From contig OW121742.1 in assembly GCA_933228675.1 (NCBI GenBank), positions 113,477,555-113,541,554 of the forward strand: 64,000 nt of DNA, in the 5' to 3' direction. Under the pieces are notes generated by a model. The model did no database searches, was not told the origin of the DNA, and saw only the letters and a list, made by a program, of their open reading frames with translations. Position 1 is the first letter of the stretch; each line of letters begins with the position of its first letter. The position numbers were made by a program, and so were the translations under genes. Source of the stretch: Stomorhina lunata (taxonomy: Eukaryota; Arthropoda; Insecta; Diptera; Rhiniidae). This document shows positions 59,741 to 64,000 of this stretch, piece after piece.

Positions 59741-59895
59741 GTAACATAATCGGACTTACAATTTTACCAATGTGCTTCGTTCTGTTCGCGTTCACCATTC
59801 GTATTCTGCAGCAATAACGGCGACAGGGAGCCGCCGAACTTAGCTAAATGTCTAAGTGTCAGTTTTTGGACTCTGAAAGGTTCCTCTGTGTAACA
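59741..59895 (+). repeat. Second copy of the GC-richer duplicated segment
   Basis: Diverged copy of 57768-57925 about 1.99 kb downstream. It retains GGGAGCCGCCGAACTTAG and AAAGGTTCCTCT, but its hairpin arm is damaged (CGGCGA). Confidence 0.75.
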
Positions 59896-61280
59896 AGTTC
59901 CAAATCAATCACTTTTAACTAACAATGATGTCTAAATATTTTAACATTTGACAGGTGAGGAAATTGTTAGACGGCGTCAAACTCCTGCTGTTTTAACAAT
60001 TTCTGAGACTATTGTTGGTCTAGAAAAATTTAGCAATTTCTACTAACAAACATTTCAATTCAAAGACACTAAAAACCCACAAAAAACTCTACTAATCACT
60101 TTCAAATATTTTTATTGCAATTTATTATTTTCGCCCAAGACAAAAGAAGAAATATTGATTTTGAAACCACAATTCTTCTAAAGAAAGTAGATATAACAAC
60201 ATTTTATTTTTCCAAAAATACAACCATTAATTCCCTTTGTTTCGAAAAGAAACAAAAGAAAAAACTATGTTTTTTTTAAGGAACCCCTTAAACTTATACT
60301 CCCTGCTTTGAAAATCTTTAACCCAAGTTTTTACAAATTTTTTGTGAATTTCTCACGCAATCTGAACGTTTGAGTGACAATACACCTGTAACATTTAAAA
60401 TAATTTTATTTTCTATTGTTTTGGTCTATTGTCAAGCCAAAAATTGGATGAGGTATATTCTCGGGATTGCTCTTATTGTTCCTTTTAACATTAAAATTAT
60501 TTCAAAATACAAAGACTATAAATTCTAGACAATAAACTGAACAATGTCTTGTATCTGGTATAAGAAAAGATATCATGTGGAGTTACAATCTACCCATCTT
60601 TTTGATCGGAGAACAATGGTTCGAAAAAAGGGGGAAACTACCTTTAAAAACATGTTTCGAACTATTTCTTAAAAATCAAAAAACAATAGTTTAAGACATT
60701 AACAAACCTTTAATAAATTTTATACATTATCTAATACTATTACGATTATTCTCAAAGAAAGCCTTCCCAATCGCTAGATTTCATCATAACTCCTTTTAAT
60801 AAAACCTTTCTTGTCTTTGGTACCCAAATTATCGTTTCTGAAACAATAAGTACCTTCTTACCCTTTTCAAATTTTGGGGTTTGTTATGATATTAAACAAT
60901 AATTTCTATATTTTATGGAACATTATCATAAAAAAAACTATCAGATGGCGTCAGGTTATTCTTATTCTTTTGTTTCGGTGTTCGATTGTCAAACCTATTT
61001 ATAGTTATATAATTTTAGATAAAGCCAAAAAATAATCACTTCATTGTTTGGATTATTTATGTCATAAAACCATTAAATGGAAGAAATGAATTATTATTGT
61101 AAAAGGTCTTTAAATGTTATAATTTTTGATCGAAACAATAGAATACTCCAGAGAAAATTCAGTGGAAAAGTAAATTTTGTAAAGCTACAAATATTTTTCT
61201 GAAACAAAATGACAAGAAAAATACAATTTTCCTACAAAAGTTTTTTTTTTTAAATTCAATTTTCTATAAAAAAAAATTAA
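59896..61280. other. Spacer within the J domain, no gene supported
   Basis: Non-repetitive AT-rich DNA. The end (about 61140-61200) contains CCAGAGAAAATTCAGTGGAA and TTTTGTAAAGCTACAAATAT, a third diverged copy of a segment also present near 59378 and 61768. Confidence 0.6.
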
Positions 61281-62370
61281 ATTTAGCTAAATTTCGCTAA
61301 AATGAAAAACAATTTTATCATATAAAATATTTTTCGTCCTAAAGTTGTAAAATAAAAACAACGACCCCAATCGTAAGTTATAAAAAATGTAAAAGCTTGA
61401 AGTCTTAGCTTTACAATCATATATAAATCATCTGCATATATTTGCATATTTAGCCTAAAATCATTAAAAAGTGACATCAACTATTTAAAAAAAAAAATTA
61501 TCATATAAAATATTTTTTGATAGAAAGTTTTTAAATAAAAAAGGAACCATGATCTAGAATTAGAAAAACTATTTAAGTCTGAAGTCTAAGCTTTACAACC
61601 AAATTAAATTCATCTGCATATATTTGCATATTTAGCTTAAAATCATCAAAATGTGACATCAACTAGTACAAATGATTTTTTTTGCAAAATGTTAACAAAA
61701 TATTCCAAAATTAAAATATTAGTCATTTTTCTTTAACGTGGTAATTTTAGTTCGAAACAATGGATCAGTCCAGAGACAAGTCAGTGGAAAAGTAAACTTT
61801 GTAAAGCTACAAATATTTTTAAATTATTTTTATTTTAAATAAAAACTAAAATTTTTATTTAAAATTCAATTTTCTACAAAAAATAAAACTATAAATTTGT
61901 TAAAATTCATTTTAAAGAAATAAAAAATCTTCAATTTGGAATAACAACATTTTTTTTTGTACTTTTTTTCAAAATTTTTTTCATAAAAAATATTTTTTGT
62001 CAAAAAGTTTTCAAATAAAAAATGGGACCTTCGGTCAGTAATCACAGAAAATTTAGAAGTCTGAAGTCTTAGCTTTACAATCATATATAAATCACCTGCA
62101 TATATTTGCATATTTAGCTTAAAATCATGAAAAGATGACATCAACTAATGCAAGTAATTTCTTAAAAATGTAAACAAAATAAAATCTTTAAAATATACAA
62201 AATTTTTATCGTATAAAATATTTTTCGACAGAAAGACTTTAAATTGAAAAGGGCCCTCGATAGCTTATCACAAAAAATGTTGAAGCCCAAAGTCTTAGCT
62301 TTACAATCCCATATAAATCTTCTGCATATATTTGCATATTTCGCTTACAATTCTAAAAAATGAACATTAC
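61281..62370 (+). repeat. Family J tandem modules, second cluster
   Basis: Four copies of the J module, with ATTTGCAT at about 61440, 61622, 62104 and 62330. The segment 61490-62115 is a diverged copy of 59105-59725 (offset about 2.39 kb) with matching 180- and 480-bp internal spacings, so the cluster arose by duplication of a block of the first cluster. Confidence 0.9.
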
Positions 62371-62670
62371 CTAGTATAAGTGATTTTTACAAAAATGTAA
62401 CCAAAATATTCTTAATTTTGGTCTAAACCAAAGAACATACATAATAACAAATTCAGCTCGTATACTTAATAGTCCTTGTTAAGTCCGAGTACTTAAAATA
62501 AGTATTTATGTCACATCATTTGTATAAAATATTTATCTTATAAAAAGTATACAAAATGTTACTCTTTAAATGGCATCCATCGCTCTTATCTTCAGATGAA
62601 ACTTAAAACGTTTATACTTTATAAAAATACATACATAAGTCAAAAAAAAAAAAACAAAACAGGAGCGTGC
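62371..62670. other. Short spacer, nothing recognised
   Basis: AT-rich DNA between the J and I families. No gene or signal is seen. Confidence 0.5.
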
Positions 62671-63575
62671 AAGGCTAAGGATTTTATAGAAAAGCTTTTG
62701 TCAGAAAGTGTTTTCTATAGAAAAGCTTTTGTCCGAATGAGTTTTCTATAAAAAAACTTTCATCAGAAAGTTTTTTCTATAGAAAAGCTTTTGTCAAAAA
62801 GAGTTCTCTATAGAAAAGCTTTTGTCAAAAAGTGTATTCTATAGAAAAGCATTTGTCAAAAGGAAAAGCTTTTGTCAAAAAATGTTTTCTATGTAAAAGC
62901 TTTTGTCAAAAAGTGTTTTCTATAGAAAAGCTTTTGTCAAAAAGTGTTTTCTATAGAGAAGCTTTTGTCAAAAAGTGTTTTCTATAATAAAGCTTTTGTC
63001 AAAAAGTGTTGTCTTTAGAAAAGCTTTTGTCAAAAAGTGTTTTCTATAGAAAAGCTTTTGTCAAAAAGTATTTTCTATAGAAAAGCTTTTCTCAAAAAGT
63101 GTTTTATATAGAAAAGCTTTTCTCAAAAAGTGTTTTCTATAGAAAAGCTTTTGTCAAAAAGTGTTTTCTATAGAAAAGCTTTTGTCAAAAAGTGTTTTCT
63201 ATGGAAAAACTTTTGTCAAAAAGTGTTTTCTATAGAAAAGCTTTTGTCAAAAAGTGTTTTCTATAGAAAAGCTTTTGTCAAAAAGTGTTTTCTATAGAAA
63301 AGCTTTTGTCAAAAAGTGTTTTCTATAGAAAAGCTTTTGTCAAAAAGTGTTTTCTATAGAAAAGCTTTTGTCAAAAAGTGTTTTCTATAGAAAAGCTTTT
63401 GTCAAAAAGTGTTTTCTATAGAAAAGCTTTTGTCAAAAAGTGTTTTCTATAGAAAAGCTTTTGTCAGCAAATGTTTTTATACAAAAGCTTTTGTCAAAAA
63501 GTGTTTTCTATAGAAAAGCTTTTGTCAGCAAATGTTTTTTATACAAAAGCTTTTGTCAGAAGGTGTTTTCTATAG
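62671..63575 (+). repeat. Family I 31-bp satellite built on TTTTCTATAGAAAA
   Basis: About 29 units in the register TTTTCTATAGAAAA then GCTTTTGTCAAAAAGTG. A second palindrome, AAAAGCTTTT, overlaps the first, and each unit has an AAGCTT site. The core at 63120-63460 is nearly identical, and the edges vary (CAGCAAATG, TATACAAAAGC). Confidence 0.95.
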
Positions 63576-64000
63576 ATTCAAATCAAGTGCTGGATTTACC
63601 CCCTTGTCATCTTCTTTGAAAAACGTCTCTGCTCGACACTTCATTATTTGTATTTTACTTTCGTCTTAATTCTCTTAACAAATTTGAGGTAAAAAGTTTC
63701 ATTTTTCCTTCTTTGTATCTGAATGTTTATTTTATTTATTTTCGTTTTGTACTTTCTTCTGTGGCAAATTTTAACTACAAAACTTTTACACTCGATTATT
63801 TGGGTCAATATTATGTTATAGAGTGTTAATGTCTGTAACATTTTCCATCCAATATTTATCCTTAACAAATTGAATTTGAACAAAAATATGTTTGTAAAAC
63901 TTTTAAAAAAGATTTAATTAAATTTTTAAAAGCCAAACAAAATTTGCTTTAAATTCGGAACAAAAAAAAGTTTTCCTCAATTAATCTAATAAATGTTGCA
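63576..64000. other. Terminal spacer, no gene supported
   Basis: Ordinary AT-rich sequence to the window end. A 79-codon minus frame has no recognisable motif. Confidence 0.5.

Overview
The window looks like non-coding, AT-rich nuclear DNA of a higher fly (Diptera, perhaps a calyptrate such as a blowfly or house-fly relative). The assignment is an inference. It rests on extreme AT-richness, on a 0.77-kb interspersed element at 21260-22025 with the layout of the fly mini-me/DINE-like non-autonomous elements (GTCY-type motif, closing GGGTATAA), and on CA/GT and GTT microsatellites typical of fly intergenic or intronic DNA. I find no protein-coding gene, tRNA or rRNA that I can support. The long open frames are by-products of tandem repeats, begin at non-ATG codons, or resemble nothing I recognise.

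About two thirds of the window is tandem-repeat DNA in roughly ten families. Family A has a 31-bp self-complementary unit (1-3175, 17735-20047, 46141-48905, 50341-55530). Family B has a 35-bp unit (5129-6192, 10786-14061, 14807-17115). Family C is 30 bp (6193-10005), D is 31 bp (25995-29298), H is 31/32 bp (32874-33511, 34716-38015, 41698-43862) and I is 31 bp (62671-63575). E (30465-32873) and F (39041-40989) are 11-bp families. G is about 25 bp (23105-24885), K about 133 bp (22085-22745), and J is a set of ~180-480-bp-spaced modules (57960-62370).

Two patterns stand out. First, C, D, H and I share a 14-bp palindrome, TTTTCTATAGAAAA, in the same register, joined to a family-specific half of 16-18 bp, so they look like one modular superfamily. 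Family A keeps a similar dyad design. Second, the DNA is full of inverted pairs at every scale. Single 31-mers are hairpins. Families A, B and H switch strand between or within arrays. Families E and F look like the same 11-mer on opposite strands. Non-satellite flanks are also inverted copies of each other: 4971-5128 with 14075-14232, 17170-17730 with 25299-25838, 56507-56776 with 56980-57249, and an imperfect palindrome at 44940-45545.

Region by region: 1-3.2 kb is family A; 3.2-4.9 kb is plain AT-rich DNA; 5.0-14.2 kb is a giant inverted-repeat-bounded unit (terminal repeat, B, C, spacer, inverted B, inverted terminal repeat); 14.8-17.1 kb is B again; 17.2-25.8 kb is an inverted duplication enclosing A, the fly mobile element, K and G; 26-29.3 kb is D with a 1.3-kb higher-order repeat; 30.5-43.9 kb holds E, H, H inverted, F and H; 43.9-46.1 kb is spacer with a palindrome; 46.1-55.5 kb is mostly A; 56.5-57.2 kb is a foldback element; 58-62.4 kb is J; and 62.7-63.6 kb is I. 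With no recognisable genes, joint function is unknown. The features suggest satellite-rich heterochromatin or a very large intron, able to form cruciforms and, if transcribed, long double-stranded RNA.
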